Shown: positions 1 through 8,511, counted from the first letter of the stretch. The stretch is 64,000 nucleotides of DNA from Deferrisoma camini S3R1 (GCF_000526155.1 NZ_JAFN01000001.1:1637014-1701013); one strand, 5' to 3'. Notes: generated by a model from the sequence alone, not told the origin. Numbers and translations are program-made.

Positions 1-1987
1 GGCCGTCGCGCAGGATGTTGCCGATGCGGAAGTCCGGCAGCCCGGACTGGCGGGTCCCCAGCAGGTCACCCGGTCCCCGGATGCGCAGATCCTCCTCCGC
101 GATCCGAAACCCGTCCGAGGTGCTCGCGAGCACCCGCAGCCGTTCCCACCCGTCCCGCCCGGCCTCCCGGCCGGCCACCAGCACGCAGTAGGACCGCTCC
201 GCCCCCCGGCCCACCCGGCCCCGCAGTTGATGCAGCTGGGCCAGCCCGAACCGCTCGGCGTGCTCCACCACCATGACCGTGGCGTTGGGCACGTCGATCC
301 CCACCTCGATCACGGTGGTGGACACCAGCACCTGGATCTCGCCGGCCGCGAACGCGGCCATGACCGCTTCTTTCTCGTCGGCCCGCATTCGCCCGTGCAG
401 AAGCCCAACCTTCAGGTCGGGGAACACCTCGCCTTGGAAGTGCTCGGCCATGGTGGTGGCCGCGCGGAGGTCCAGGGCCTCGCTCTCCTCCACCAGGGGG
501 TACACCAGGTAGGCCTGGCGCCCGCGGCCCACCTGCTCGCGAACGAAGGCATACACCTTGGGCAGATCGCGCTCCCGCACCACCCGGGTCGCGATGGGCT
601 GGCGGCCCGGGGGCAGCTCGTCGATCACCGAGAGATCCAGGTCCCCGTACACGGTGAGCGACAGGCTGCGGGGGATCGGCGTGGCGGTCATCACCAGCAG
701 GTCGGGGTTGCGGCCCTTCCTGAGGAGGCCCGCCCGCTGGAGCACCCCGAACCGGTGCTGCTCGTCCACCACGACGAGCCCCAAGCGGTGGAACTCCACC
801 GGGTCCTGGATAAGGGCGTGGGTCCCCACCACGATGGGTAGGGCGCCGGTGCACAGGGCCTCGAGGACCTCCTCGCGCTCGGCCCGGGGCGTGGAGCTGG
901 TCAGGCACCCCACCTCCACCCCGATGGGCCGGCACATCCGCTTCAGATTGAGGGCGTGCTGCTCGGCCAGGATCTCGGTGGGCGCCATGATGGCGGCTTG
1001 GTAGCCCGACTCCACGGCCATGAGCGCGCTCAGGAGGGCCACCAGAGTCTTGCCGCTGCCCACGTCGCCCTGGAGCAGCCGGTGCATGGGCCGGGGAGCC
1101 TCCATGTCGCGCCGGATCTCCCCCAGCACCCGGCGTTGGGCCCGGGTGAGCCGAAACGGCAGGCTCCCGAGCAGCGGCTTGATCAGATGGAAGTCCGGCC
1201 GGAAGGCGATCCCCTCCACCGGGCCCTTTCCCTCCCGCCGGAGCAGGAGCCCCAACTGGAGGAAGAAGAACTCCTCCAGCACCAGAGCCTTGCGGTGCCG
1301 GGCCACCCACCGGGGCAGGTCCGCCCCCCCCCGGCTGGGGAAGTGGACCTCCTGAAACGCCCGGGCCATGGGGGGAAGGCCGAGCTCGTCGGCCAGGTGC
1401 GGAGGGATCAGGTCCACTACGGCGGGGAGCGCCTGGTCCAGGACGGACTCGAGGATTCGGCGGAGGGCCTTGGGGTGGACCCCCTCCACCTCGGAGTACA
1501 CGGGCACCACCCGCTCGAACCCGGCCGGGTCTCGATCGTCCTCGAGGGGCTCGAGCTCGGGGTGGTGGATCTCGGCCCGGCCCTGGAACATCCTCACGGC
1601 GCCGGAGCCCGCCACCTCGGTTCCCGGCGGATACCGGCCCTGGAGCCACCCGAAGTTTCCCCGGAACCATTTGAGGGTGACCCAGCCGTTGCCGTCGGTG
1701 AGCCGGGCCTCCAGCACCCGGCGGCGGTGGTAGTCGCGGATCCCGATCGACTCGATCCGGCCCCGAAAGGCCACGGTGTCGCCCGGTACGAGCCGGTGGA
1801 GAGGGGCCGGCCGGGTTCGGTCCTCGTGGCGCAGGGGCAGGAACACCAACGCGTCACCCAGGGTCCGAAGCCCCTTGCGGGCCAGCTTCTCCGCCACCTT
1901 CGGCCCCACCCCCCTCACGCCGGTGAGCGGGGTGGCGAGCACCGAGCGCATGTGGCGGTACGAGGCGAGGTCGGCAGGACGGCGCAC
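1..1987 (-). CDS. recG: ATP-dependent DNA helicase RecG (3' end outside window)
   Basis: RecG unwinds stalled replication forks and branched recombination intermediates. About 662 codons are visible in a frame that stays open to the left edge, so the C-terminus is missing. The N-terminal part has the helix-hairpin-like PLTGVRGVGPK segment and an OB-fold wedge domain. Walker A (GDVGSGKT) lies near residue 305 and the DEQHRFG box near 406, followed by the helicase C domain (HGRM, QLRGRVGRG) and the family-specific RIRGPGDLLGTRQSG. I chose the GTG start at 1987 because a GGAGG lies 10 bases upstream, inside the end of the preceding gene; ATG 1951 lacks such a site. It follows the PP-loop gene with a 4-base gap, so it is probably co-transcribed. 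The long antisense frame across this gene is a high-GC shadow. Confidence 0.95.
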   Translation of the reverse strand, partial: MRRPADLASYRHMRSVLATPLTGVRGVGPKVAEKLARKGLRTLGDALVFLPLRHEDRTRPAPLHRLVPGDTVAFRGRIESIGIRDYHRRRVLEARLTDGNGWVTLKWFRGNFGWLQGRYPPGTEVAGSGAVRMFQGRAEIHHPELEPLEDDRDPAGFERVVPVYSEVEGVHPKALRRILESVLDQALPAVVDLIPPHLADELGLPPMARAFQEVHFPSRGGADLPRWVARHRKALVLEEFFFLQLGLLLRREGKGPVEGIAFRPDFHLIKPLLGSLPFRLTRAQRRVLGEIRRDMEAPRPMHRLLQGDVGSGKTLVALLSALMAVESGYQAAIMAPTEILAEQHALNLKRMCRPIGVEVGCLTSSTPRAEREEVLEALCTGALPIVVGTHALIQDPVEFHRLGLVVVDEQHRFGVLQRAGLLRKGRNPDLLVMTATPIPRSLSLTVYGDLDLSVIDELPPGRQPIATRVVRERDLPKVYAFVREQVGRGRQAYLVYPLVEESEALDLRAATTMAEHFQGEVFPDLKVGLLHGRMRADEKEAVMAAFAAGEIQVLVSTTVIEVGIDVPNATVMVVEHAERFGLAQLHQLRGRVGRGAERSYCVLVAGREAGRDGWERLRVLASTSDGFRIAEEDLRIRGPGDLLGTRQSGLPDFRIGNILRDG

Positions 1988-1991
1988 CCGG

Positions 1992-3077
1992 TCAGAACCT
2001 CCAGGCCTCGATCTGCTCCTCGGCCGCCCGCACGGCCCGAACGGTCTGGGGCAGGTCGTCCGGAGCCGGCCCCACCCCCACCTCGTGCTCGGGGCCGGCC
2101 TTCGGGCAGTACCGCAGCAGCACCCCGGCCGCCAGGGGCAGATCATCCGGGCTCCGGAGCCGCACCAGCCCCAGGGGGCCCGGCACCTCCCGGGCCTTCA
2201 GGAACCGGTCGCCGGGCCGGGCCAGGCCGGCCACCGCCCGGTTCTCCCCCTGGTTCCGGCCCAGGGTCAGCCAGCTTCCTCCGGGCAGCCGGAACGGCCG
2301 GCCGGCCAGCAGCAGCCGCACGTCCTCGCTGGAGCGCTCGTCCGCCGGCACCTCCTCGAAGTACCTGCGCACCCGGTTCGCCAGGGTGGGGTCAGTGAGG
2401 TAGCACCCCCCCGCCGGGCTCGGATACTCGGTGATCCCCATTCGCTCGGCCAGCTCCATCTGGGGCTTCCGGGACCGGCCCCGGAACCCGAACAACCGCT
2501 TCCGGTCCACCCAGCCGTGACGCTCCGGCGCCGTGATCGGCATCAGCTGGGCCGAGAGCGGCCGCAGGATGATGTCCCGGGCGCCCGACTGGCGGGCCAC
2601 GGCGTTCATGGCGTCCCGGCGCTGGCTCATGGGACGCTGCCCCAACACCTCGCCCGTGATCAGGAACCGAGCCCCCTCCTGACGCATGATCTCCAGGGCC
2701 TTGCGCACCAGGAAGATCTTGCAGTCGATGCACGGGTTGAAGTTCTTGCCGTACCCGTACCGGGGTTTGGCCAGAACGTCCATGTACTCGTCCGACACGT
2801 CCACCACCCGGGCGTTCAACCCGTACCTCTCCCGGAAGAACGCCTCCACCTCGGCCTCGCGGCCCCGCTTGTGGCCCCCGAAGAACGGGGTGATGAAGTG
2901 GAGAGCCAGCACTTCCACCCCCTGGTCCTGCACCACCCGGGTGGCCAGGATCGAGTCGAGCCCCCCGGACAGGAGGCTCACCGCCTTGATCGGCCCCTCG
3001 GGGACCGGGGTCGGTTCGTTTCGCTCGTCGGTCAAGGTCTCGTCTCGCTGATCGGTGTGATGAGCCCAGCGGCTCAT
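1992..3077 (-). CDS. PP-loop ATPase of the ThiI/MnmA-like tRNA thiolation group
   Basis: The 361-residue protein has an N-type ATP pyrophosphatase loop (SGGLDS, residues 37-42) as in ThiI and MnmA, which adenylate a tRNA uridine before sulfur insertion. There are paired cysteines in PCIDCK (C116, C119) and a later Cys in GGCYLT (C225). Three such cysteines could hold an Fe-S cluster or carry sulfur, as proposed for cluster-dependent tRNA thiolases; that part is inference. It lacks the THUMP domain of full ThiI. The C-terminal ~130 residues resemble the domain often attached to this family in deltaproteobacteria. It overlaps nothing and ends 4 bases before recG. The exact tRNA position modified cannot be told from sequence. 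Confidence 0.7.
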   Translation of the reverse strand: MSRWAHHTDQRDETLTDERNEPTPVPEGPIKAVSLLSGGLDSILATRVVQDQGVEVLALHFITPFFGGHKRGREAEVEAFFRERYGLNARVVDVSDEYMDVLAKPRYGYGKNFNPCIDCKIFLVRKALEIMRQEGARFLITGEVLGQRPMSQRRDAMNAVARQSGARDIILRPLSAQLMPITAPERHGWVDRKRLFGFRGRSRKPQMELAERMGITEYPSPAGGCYLTDPTLANRVRRYFEEVPADERSSEDVRLLLAGRPFRLPGGSWLTLGRNQGENRAVAGLARPGDRFLKAREVPGPLGLVRLRSPDDLPLAAGVLLRYCPKAGPEHEVGVGPAPDDLPQTVRAVRAAEEQIEAWRF

Positions 3078-3315
3078 TGTGAACCTAGCGTTCCGTTTCG
3101 CAAAAAATATACGGATTGCGGCGGTGGGGCTGGGGGCTCCGACGAAGCGCGACGGCCGAGCAGCTAGGGACGCCCGGCGCTAGGGGAGCGGCCGCGGCGC
3201 GTGCCCTCACGCGCCGCAGCGGACCGCGCCGAGGCGGCCCCTGCGAGGCCGTTCAGCGAAGGAGGGGCCCCTAGCCCCACCGCCAGGGAACACCGCGAAA
3301 TTTCCGAACCACGAC
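3078..3315. other. Intergenic stretch, no gene seen
   Basis: No convincing coding frame. The part nearest the PP-loop gene contains an A/T run with TATATT on the minus strand (about 3107-3112), which could be a -10 box for that gene, but no good -35 is visible. The rest is GC-rich and unremarkable up to the repeat copy that begins near 3316. Confidence 0.4.
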
Positions 3316-3394
3316 ACCAGCGGATAAACAGGCGCCATCGTTCCCTGCTCGGAGGGGCAAGGGGCCTGCCGGAGCGCCGGGCGCGGCGGTATCA
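3316..3394 (+). repeat. Short copy of dispersed element A
   Basis: Starts with CAGCGGATAAACAGGCG and carries the conserved core CTCGGAGGGGCAAGGGGCC, ending in GGTATCAG. The same core recurs near 6485, 15965, 38115 and 46395. On the minus strand the terminal CTGATACC supplies the TGA stop of the purine nucleoside phosphorylase gene. Compared with the 262-bp copy at 46363-46627 it lacks the middle. Confidence 0.85.
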
Positions 3395-4210
3395 GGGGCC
3401 AGAATTCCACGCCCGGACCGTGGCCTCGAGCAGCGCCCTCCCCTCGGCCGCGTTCCGGCCAACCTGGGCGAGCACGTCCCCATGGCTCACCGGCGCCTCC
3501 GAGACCCCGGCCGCGGGGTTCGCCACCCGGGCCCAGGCCACCACGTCCAGGCCCAGGAACCGGGCCCATACCGCCTCGGGCACCACCGACATCCCCACCA
3601 CCCGAGCCCCCTGGCTCCGGGCCCACAGCACCTCGGCCGGCGTCTCGTAGGTGGGGCCGGCGAACGCGGCGTACACCCCCCGGGCCGTGGGAATCCCCCG
3701 GGTCCGGGCCAATGCGGGCCACAGATCGGTGCGGTACACCCCCGTCAGGTCCACGAACGCGGGGGTCCGGTCCGGAAACCGCACCCCTTCCAGGGGGTTG
3801 CGGCCCATGTCGTTCACGTGGTCGCTCACGAACACCCAGGTGCCGGGCTCGAGCCCCGGGTCCACGGAGCCGGCCGCAGCGAACAGCACCACCAGTCTGG
3901 CCCCCAGCCGCCGGGCCAGGCGAATCGGGAACGCGGCCTGGCCCGGGGAGATCCCCTCGTACAGGTGGCGCCGACCCTGGAACACCACGACCCGCGTCTG
4001 CGCCACCCGGGCGATCCCGACCCTTCCCGCATGGCCCGGCACCCCGCAGGACGACAGTCCGGGCACCCGAGCAAAAGGAACAGATCGCTCCAGGGGCCCC
4101 GCCACCTCCCCCAGGCCCGACCCCAGCACCACGGCCACCTCGGCCCGGAACGCGGGCCCCAAGGCCCTGGCCGCGGCCGCGGCCAACGGGTCGCCGGACC
4201 ACCCGATCAC
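3392..4210 (-). CDS. Purine nucleoside phosphorylase
   Basis: A 272-residue member of the trimeric PNP/MTAP family, which cleaves purine (deoxy)nucleosides with phosphate to give the free base and (deoxy)ribose-1-phosphate in the cytoplasm. Visible family features are VVLGSGLGEVA near the N-terminus, the FQGRRHLYEG phosphate/sugar loop, AAAGSVDPGLEPG, the AFAGPTYETPAE substrate segment and VGMSVVPEA. The GTG start at 4210 overlaps the TGA of the rodZ-like gene (GTGA); longer upstream starts would lie inside that gene. Length fits the family. Its stop codon is the TGA in the terminus of a dispersed repeat. A second family member (mtnP) lies 4 kb away, and the present protein looks like the general purine enzyme. 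Confidence 0.87.
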   Translation of the reverse strand: MIGWSGDPLAAAAARALGPAFRAEVAVVLGSGLGEVAGPLERSVPFARVPGLSSCGVPGHAGRVGIARVAQTRVVVFQGRRHLYEGISPGQAAFPIRLARRLGARLVVLFAAAGSVDPGLEPGTWVFVSDHVNDMGRNPLEGVRFPDRTPAFVDLTGVYRTDLWPALARTRGIPTARGVYAAFAGPTYETPAEVLWARSQGARVVGMSVVPEAVWARFLGLDVVAWARVANPAAGVSEAPVSHGDVLAQVGRNAAEGRALLEATVRAWNSGP

Positions 4211-5070
4211 GGCAGCAAGGCCTCCAACTCCGCGGGCAGCCGCACCTCCTTCACCTCCCCCGGCCGACCGGGCACCTTGAGGAGCGTGCCGTTCCACACG
4301 AACCGCACCCCCCCGGCGTTGCCCAGCTTCACGGAGAATCCGTTGCGGGCCTCGTAGGTGCGCTTCTCCCCGGGCTGGAACACTTGGTCGTCCGGCTCGC
4401 CGCCGTCGGCCACCACCCGAACCCAGGCCTTCTCCGTGGCTCGGATCTCCAGGGTGAACGGGGCGGTTGTCGGCGTTGCGGTTTCCTCCGCCGGCGCCTC
4501 CCGGCCCGGGGGGGGCTCGGGAGCCCGGGCCTCTGCCGGCACCTTCGGTTCGGGTGCGGGGGCCGGCTCGGTTCCGGGGGTCTCATCCCCAGCCCCGTCG
4601 GCCCCGCCCGGCGCGGCCGTCTCGACCGCCGGCTTCGACGGCGCGGGGGGGACCGCGCCCCCCCAGAACCACCACCCCGCCCCGAGGGCCGCCACCAGGA
4701 GAACCAGCACCAAACCGCCGGGCAGGAGCCTGCGCCGTCCCCTCCGCAGGGAAACCTCCCATTCGGGCTCCGGCAGTCCCCGCGCCGGGGCCGAGGCCTC
4801 GTCGGGCCGGCAGCGGTGATACAGTTCCAGCAGCTCGGCCTCGACCGCGCCGATCTCCTTGGCCACCACCCGCACGAATCCCCGCCCGATCACGCCCCGC
4901 GGCACCCGGGCCCAGTCCTCTGCCTCGAGGGCTTCGAGGTACGCCTGCCGGATGCGGGTGGCCCGGGCCACGTCGTCGAGGGTGAGGCCCGCGGCCTCCC
5001 GGGCGGCTCTCAGGGCCGGACCGAACCGGTGGGGTTCGGAGGGACGGGGCTCGTGTTCGGTGGTGGCCAT
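4207..5070 (-). CDS. RodZ-like HTH membrane protein
   Basis: A 287-residue protein with a Cro/HTH_25-type helix-turn-helix (about residues 16-80), a basic stretch (RRGRRR), one membrane helix (about 117-137), a Pro/Ala/Glu-rich linker (about 140-200) and a beta-rich C-terminal domain of the DUF4115 kind (about 205-287). This is the architecture of RodZ, which links MreB filaments to the inner membrane in rod-shaped cells. The ATG at 5070 has GAGGAG seven bases upstream. It lies 42 bases downstream of the TPR lipoprotein gene and overlaps pnp by 4 bases, so the three genes look like one leftward operon. A TPR/PilF-type gene next to rodZ is common in proteobacteria. Confidence 0.82.
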   Translation of the reverse strand: MATTEHEPRPSEPHRFGPALRAAREAAGLTLDDVARATRIRQAYLEALEAEDWARVPRGVIGRGFVRVVAKEIGAVEAELLELYHRCRPDEASAPARGLPEPEWEVSLRRGRRRLLPGGLVLVLLVAALGAGWWFWGGAVPPAPSKPAVETAAPGGADGAGDETPGTEPAPAPEPKVPAEARAPEPPPGREAPAEETATPTTAPFTLEIRATEKAWVRVVADGGEPDDQVFQPGEKRTYEARNGFSVKLGNAGGVRFVWNGTLLKVPGRPGEVKEVRLPAELEALLP

Positions 5071-5112
5071 GGACGTCCTCCTCGGTCTGCCGGTTCCCGA
5101 ACCCCCTCCGCA

Positions 5113-5829
5113 CTACTCCACGAGATCCAGATAGGTCTTTGCCGACTTGCCCACATCCGTCCGAGGCGCCAGCCTCCAGGCCTTCTCCAGGTCGGCGCGG
5201 GCGCCGTCCCGGTCGCCCGTGCGCAGCCGGGCCAGTCCCCGGTACAGGAGCACCTCAGCATCCTGGGGCAACGATTTTGCGGCCCGCGTGAGATGCTCCA
5301 AGCCCTCTGCGTACTCTCCCCGGTCGTACAGGACGATCCCCAGGTTCTTTTGGGCCAGGGGGAAGCCCGGGGCCACCTCCAGGGCCTCGCGCAAGCGGCG
5401 CTCGGCCTCTTCGAGGCGCCCCTGCTTGTACAGGGCCCAGCCCAGATTCGTCAGGGCCCTCTCCTGGGTGCCGTAGAACACGTTGTTCAGGGCCTGCCGG
5501 AACGCCTCCTCCGCCTCTCCGTACCGGCCGGTGTCCAGGTACAAGGCCCCCAAATTGTTCCAGGCCTCGGAGTAGTCGGGCTTGAGCTCCACCGCCCTCC
5601 GGAACCCGCGCTCGGCCTCCCCCACCTCCCGCCGGGCCCAGTACGCCAACCCCAGCGCGTTGTGCACCTTGGGATCGTCGGGGGTGAGTCGGACCGCCTT
5701 GGTGAACTCGCGCAGGGCCGGGGCGGGCCGGCCCTCGGCCAGGAACGCGACTCCAAGCTGGTACGCCGCCTTGGCCTGGCGCCTCACGGCCTCCTTGTTG
5801 CCGGCGCAGGCGGCCAAAAAAAGAGCCAT
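5113..5829 (-). CDS. TPR-repeat lipoprotein, PilF/PilW-like
   Basis: About 238 residues. A very short hydrophobic start (MALFLAAC) contains a lipobox cysteine, followed by five to six tetratricopeptide repeats (motifs such as ALGLAYW, WNNLGALYLDTG, LTNLGWALYKQG, KNLGIVLYDRGEY). PilF/PilW proteins help assemble the type IV pilus secretin in the outer membrane; that role is inferred from architecture and from the rodZ neighbour. The signal is unusually short. In-frame codons upstream offer only GTG 5832, so either the signal really is minimal or an unusual start is used. Transcription diverges from the receiver gene at 5924 across 94 bases. Confidence 0.75.
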   Translation of the reverse strand: MALFLAACAGNKEAVRRQAKAAYQLGVAFLAEGRPAPALREFTKAVRLTPDDPKVHNALGLAYWARREVGEAERGFRRAVELKPDYSEAWNNLGALYLDTGRYGEAEEAFRQALNNVFYGTQERALTNLGWALYKQGRLEEAERRLREALEVAPGFPLAQKNLGIVLYDRGEYAEGLEHLTRAAKSLPQDAEVLLYRGLARLRTGDRDGARADLEKAWRLAPRTDVGKSAKTYLDLVE

Positions 5830-5844
5830 CACAAGAAAAAACGG

Positions 5845-5872
5845 TTGACACCGGAGGGCGGACCGGTATCTT
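5845..5872 (+). promoter_or_regulatory. Sigma-70 type promoter for the receiver gene
   Basis: A perfect -35 (TTGACA, 5845-5850), a 16-base spacer and TATCTT (5867-5872), 50 bases before the response-regulator start. The same -35/-10 pair with a 17-base spacer occurs at 16045. Confidence 0.7.
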
Positions 5873-5923
5873 TGGCGCGGTTTGCTTCCCGGCCGGGACG
5901 CGGGGGAGGGGCAGGAAGGAGTC

Positions 5924-6280
5924 ATGGCGGTGGGCCGCATCCTTTTCGTCGACGACGACGACAACATTCGGTTCTTGCTCCAAGAGGAACTGTCCTCGGC
6001 GGGGCACGAGGTGTTCGCCGCCGCCGACGGGCCCCAGGCCTTGCGGTTGCTGGACGACCGCTCTCCCGACCTCGTGATCCTCGACCTCAAGATGCCGGGC
6101 ATGGACGGCCTCGAGGTGCTTCGCCGGATCCGGGCGCGGTATCCGGAGATGCCGGTCGTGGTGTTCTCCGCGTTCTGCGAACCCGCCCGCGAGGCCTTGG
6201 CCCTGGGGGCCAACGGGTGCGTGGCCAAGTCCGCCGACCTCACCGAGCTGCATCAGCAGATCCGGCGATACTGCAGCTAG
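5924..6280 (+). CDS. Stand-alone receiver (CheY-like) response regulator
   Basis: A 118-residue receiver domain with no output domain. The acidic pocket (VDDDD, residues 9-13), the phospho-acceptor Asp54 in ILDLKMPGMDG, a Ser at the switch position (FSAF, S82, instead of the commoner Thr) and Lys102 (VAKSADL) are all present. The ATG at 5924 has AGGAAGGAG just upstream; the frame extends further 5' to 5882 but without a ribosome site. Single-domain receivers act by protein-protein contact in phosphorelays or at flagellar and pilus motors. No kinase gene is adjacent, so the partner is unknown. The stop TAG is followed at once by repeat element A. Confidence 0.88.
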   Translation: MAVGRILFVDDDDNIRFLLQEELSSAGHEVFAAADGPQALRLLDDRSPDLVILDLKMPGMDGLEVLRRIRARYPEMPVVVFSAFCEPAREALALGANGCVAKSADLTELHQQIRRYCS

Positions 6281-6281
6281 C

Positions 6282-6545
6282 AACCCGGCGACAGATTAGG
6301 CGCGTCACCTCGGAGGGTGGGGCAAGGCACCTGCCTCCGGCCGGGCGCGAAGCCGAGCATGAGATTCGCCGCGCAGGAACAGGACCGAAGAGCTGGTTAC
6401 ACGACAACTCGATGGAATCCGAGCCATTTCGCGGTCCGAGCGTCCGAGGCACTGCGCGGCGGGCTATGGGGCCGCGCCCGGCTCTCCGGCAGGTCCCTTG
6501 CCCCTCCGAGCAGGGAGCGATAGCGCCTGTTTATCCGCCGGGTTC
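6282..6545. repeat. Long copy of dispersed element A with inverted ends
   Basis: About 264 bp filling the gap between the receiver gene and the pfkB-family gene. Both ends carry the same motif in opposite orientation (AACCCGGCG at 6282; CGCCGGGTT at the right end). The interior is the inverse of the copy at 46363-46627, including TGCTCGGAGGGGCAAG and the GCGCGGCGAATCTCAT module. No protein is encoded. Confidence 0.85.
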
Positions 6546-6555
6546 ATAGCCCCCC

Positions 6556-7476
6556 TCACCCCACCTCGGCCTCGAACTGCGTGAGCGTCTTGAACTGACG
6601 GTACCGGGAGGCCACCTCGTCGTAGGTGAGGCGCTCCAGCCGGCGGAAGCTGAAGTCCTCCACGTTGAAGCTCGCCATGGCCGACCCGAACACGATAGCC
6701 CGGCGGATGTTGTCGGGCTCCAGGTTGCCGGTGCTGGCCAGGTACCCCATCATGCCGCCGGCAAAGGTGTCCCCCGCGCCCGTCGGGTCGAACACCTCCT
6801 CCAGGGGAAACGCCGGCGCCGCGAACACGTGGCCGTCCGCAAAGTACATGGCGCCGTACTCGCCCCGCTTCACCACCACGCCCTTGGGCCCCCACGACAG
6901 GATCTTCTGGGCCGCCCGGACCAGGTTGGGCTCCTCGGCCAGCATGCGGGCCTCGGCCTCGTTGAGCACCACCATGTCCACCCGGGCGACGGCCTCCAGA
7001 AGGCTCCGGCGCTTCCCCTCGATCCAGAAGTTCATGGTGTCCAGGGCCACGAACCTCGGGTCCTCCACCTGATCGAGCACCCGTTGCTGCAGATCGGGGT
7101 CGATGTTGGCCAGGAACACGTACGGACACGCCCGGTGGGCCGGCGCGAGCTCCGGCGAGAACCCCTCGAACACGTTCAGGTGGGTCTCCAGGGTGTGGGC
7201 CTCGTTCAGGTCGAACCCGTACCGCCCCTTCCACCGGAAGGTCTTGCCCGGCGCCCGCACCAGGCCCGACAGGTCGGCCCCCCTCTCCGCCAGGAAGGCC
7301 ACCCGCTCGGTGGGGAAGTCCTCGCCGATCACGGCCACGAGCCGCACCGGGGCGAACAGGCTCGCCGCCGCCGTGAAGTAGAGGGCCGAGCCCCCGAGGG
7401 CCTCGTCCTCCCGGCCGAACGGGGTCTCCACCGCGTCGATGGCCACCGAGCCCACCACGAGCAGATCGCCGCTCAT
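6556..7476 (-). CDS. PfkB-family sugar/nucleoside kinase
   Basis: A 306-residue ribokinase-like protein. The N-terminal GGSALYFT segment matches the family substrate site, and FDPTGAGDTFAGG carries the catalytic Asp and anion hole. Such kinases phosphorylate sugars or nucleosides with ATP. Its ATG overlaps the TGA of mtnP (ATGA), so the two are translationally coupled and probably act in one salvage route. The natural guess is a nucleoside or ribose-type substrate made from methylthioadenosine breakdown. MtnP already yields a phosphorylated sugar, however, so the true substrate is open. Confidence 0.82.
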   Translation of the reverse strand: MSGDLLVVGSVAIDAVETPFGREDEALGGSALYFTAAASLFAPVRLVAVIGEDFPTERVAFLAERGADLSGLVRAPGKTFRWKGRYGFDLNEAHTLETHLNVFEGFSPELAPAHRACPYVFLANIDPDLQQRVLDQVEDPRFVALDTMNFWIEGKRRSLLEAVARVDMVVLNEAEARMLAEEPNLVRAAQKILSWGPKGVVVKRGEYGAMYFADGHVFAAPAFPLEEVFDPTGAGDTFAGGMMGYLASTGNLEPDNIRRAIVFGSAMASFNVEDFSFRRLERLTYDEVASRYRQFKTLTQFEAEVG

Positions 7477-8351
7477 CCCTCCCCCTCCCCGCTCGTGAGG
7501 TACCGGCCGAACAGCAGCTCCACCCGGCGCCGGGTCTCGGCAGGGACCCGAGCCGGGTCGGTGAGCACCGCGTACCGGGCCGCCTCGGCGCAGGGGCAGG
7601 AGCGCTCGGCCGGGATCCGACCCACGGCCTCGCGCACGATCCTTCGGGCGGTGTCCACGTTGCGGTGGAGCACCTCGAGCACGGCCTCCACGCTGACCTC
7701 CTCCTCGGTCTCGTGCCAGCAGTCGTAGTCGGTCACCAGGGCCACCGTGGTGTAGCAGAGCTCCGCCTCCCGGGCCAAGCGGGCCTCGGTGGCGTTGGTC
7801 ATGCCGATCACCCGCGCCCCGATCGACCGGTACCAGTATGACTCGGCCCGGGTGCTGAACTGGGGCCCCTGAATGCACACGTAGGTCCCCCCCCGGTGGA
7901 ACGGCACGCCCACGGCCTCGCGGGTCTCCCACACGGCCTGCTGCAGGGCCTGGCACACCGGGTCGGCCATGGCCACGTGGCCCACGATGCCGTCGCCGAA
8001 GAACGTGCTCTCCCGACCCCAGGTGCGGTCCAGGAACTGGTCGGGCAGGCAGATGTGGCCCGGCGCCACCCCTTCCTGCAGGCTGCCCACGGCCGAGATG
8101 GAGATCACCCACTCCACCCCGAGGGACTTCAGGGCCCAGACGTTCGCCCGGTACGGCACCTCCGAGGGCAGAAACCGGTGGCCCCGGCCGTGGCGGGGCA
8201 GGAACACAAGCCGCCGGTCGCCCAGGCGCCCCTCGATCAGGGCGTCGGACGGCGCCCCGAACGGGGTGGACACCTCCACCTCCCGAACGTCGGTGAGCCC
8301 CTCCATCTCATAGAGCCCGCTTCCTCCGATGATTCCGATCGCTCTGTCCAT
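7473..8351 (-). CDS. mtnP: S-methyl-5'-thioadenosine phosphorylase
   Basis: A 292-residue PNP-superfamily enzyme converting methylthioadenosine and phosphate to adenine and 5-methylthioribose-1-phosphate, recycling the by-product of polyamine and radical-SAM chemistry. Diagnostic segments are IGIIGGSGLYEM, FLPRHGRGHRFLPSEVPYR, ISAVGSLQEG, CIQGPQFSTRAES and IGMTNATEARLAREAELCY, followed by VTDYDCWHE. Length and motifs match bacterial and archaeal MtnP rather than the PNP at 3392. It starts just after a block of iterated repeats and overlaps the pfkB-family gene by 4 bases. Confidence 0.92.
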   Translation of the reverse strand: MDRAIGIIGGSGLYEMEGLTDVREVEVSTPFGAPSDALIEGRLGDRRLVFLPRHGRGHRFLPSEVPYRANVWALKSLGVEWVISISAVGSLQEGVAPGHICLPDQFLDRTWGRESTFFGDGIVGHVAMADPVCQALQQAVWETREAVGVPFHRGGTYVCIQGPQFSTRAESYWYRSIGARVIGMTNATEARLAREAELCYTTVALVTDYDCWHETEEEVSVEAVLEVLHRNVDTARRIVREAVGRIPAERSCPCAEAARYAVLTDPARVPAETRRRVELLFGRYLTSGEGEG

Positions 8352-8511
8352 GCAGTGATCCTTGTGGGTCGTTGGTCAGGGACTGCCGTAAATCGTAAGT
8401 CGTAAATCGTGAATCGTGGGTCGTCCGTCGTTGGTTGTGCCCGGCCGTGAGTCGTTGGTCGTTGGGAGGTCGGGGCGACAAACCACCTGCGAGGAACAGT
8501 CGTTGCGCCTT
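8352..8511. repeat. Degenerate heptamer iterons (family C)
   Basis: Repeated units such as AAATCGT, AAGTCGT and GTCGTTG run from about 8370 to 8480, then a GCTAGGAGGCTAG-type motif (minus strand) that supplies the last codons and stop of rlmN. Similar iterons occur at 28330, 30280 and 34808. Confidence 0.75.

Noticed and set aside
66-1670. A 534-codon frame antisense-shifted within recG
   Set aside because: It is rich in Pro/Gly/Arg/Ala with no motif and lies on recG in another frame; high GC removes stop codons from shadow frames.
5832-6243. N-terminal extension of the TPR lipoprotein through the receiver gene
   Set aside because: The extra frame overlaps the receiver gene on the other strand, has no motif, and would bury the lipobox in mid-protein.
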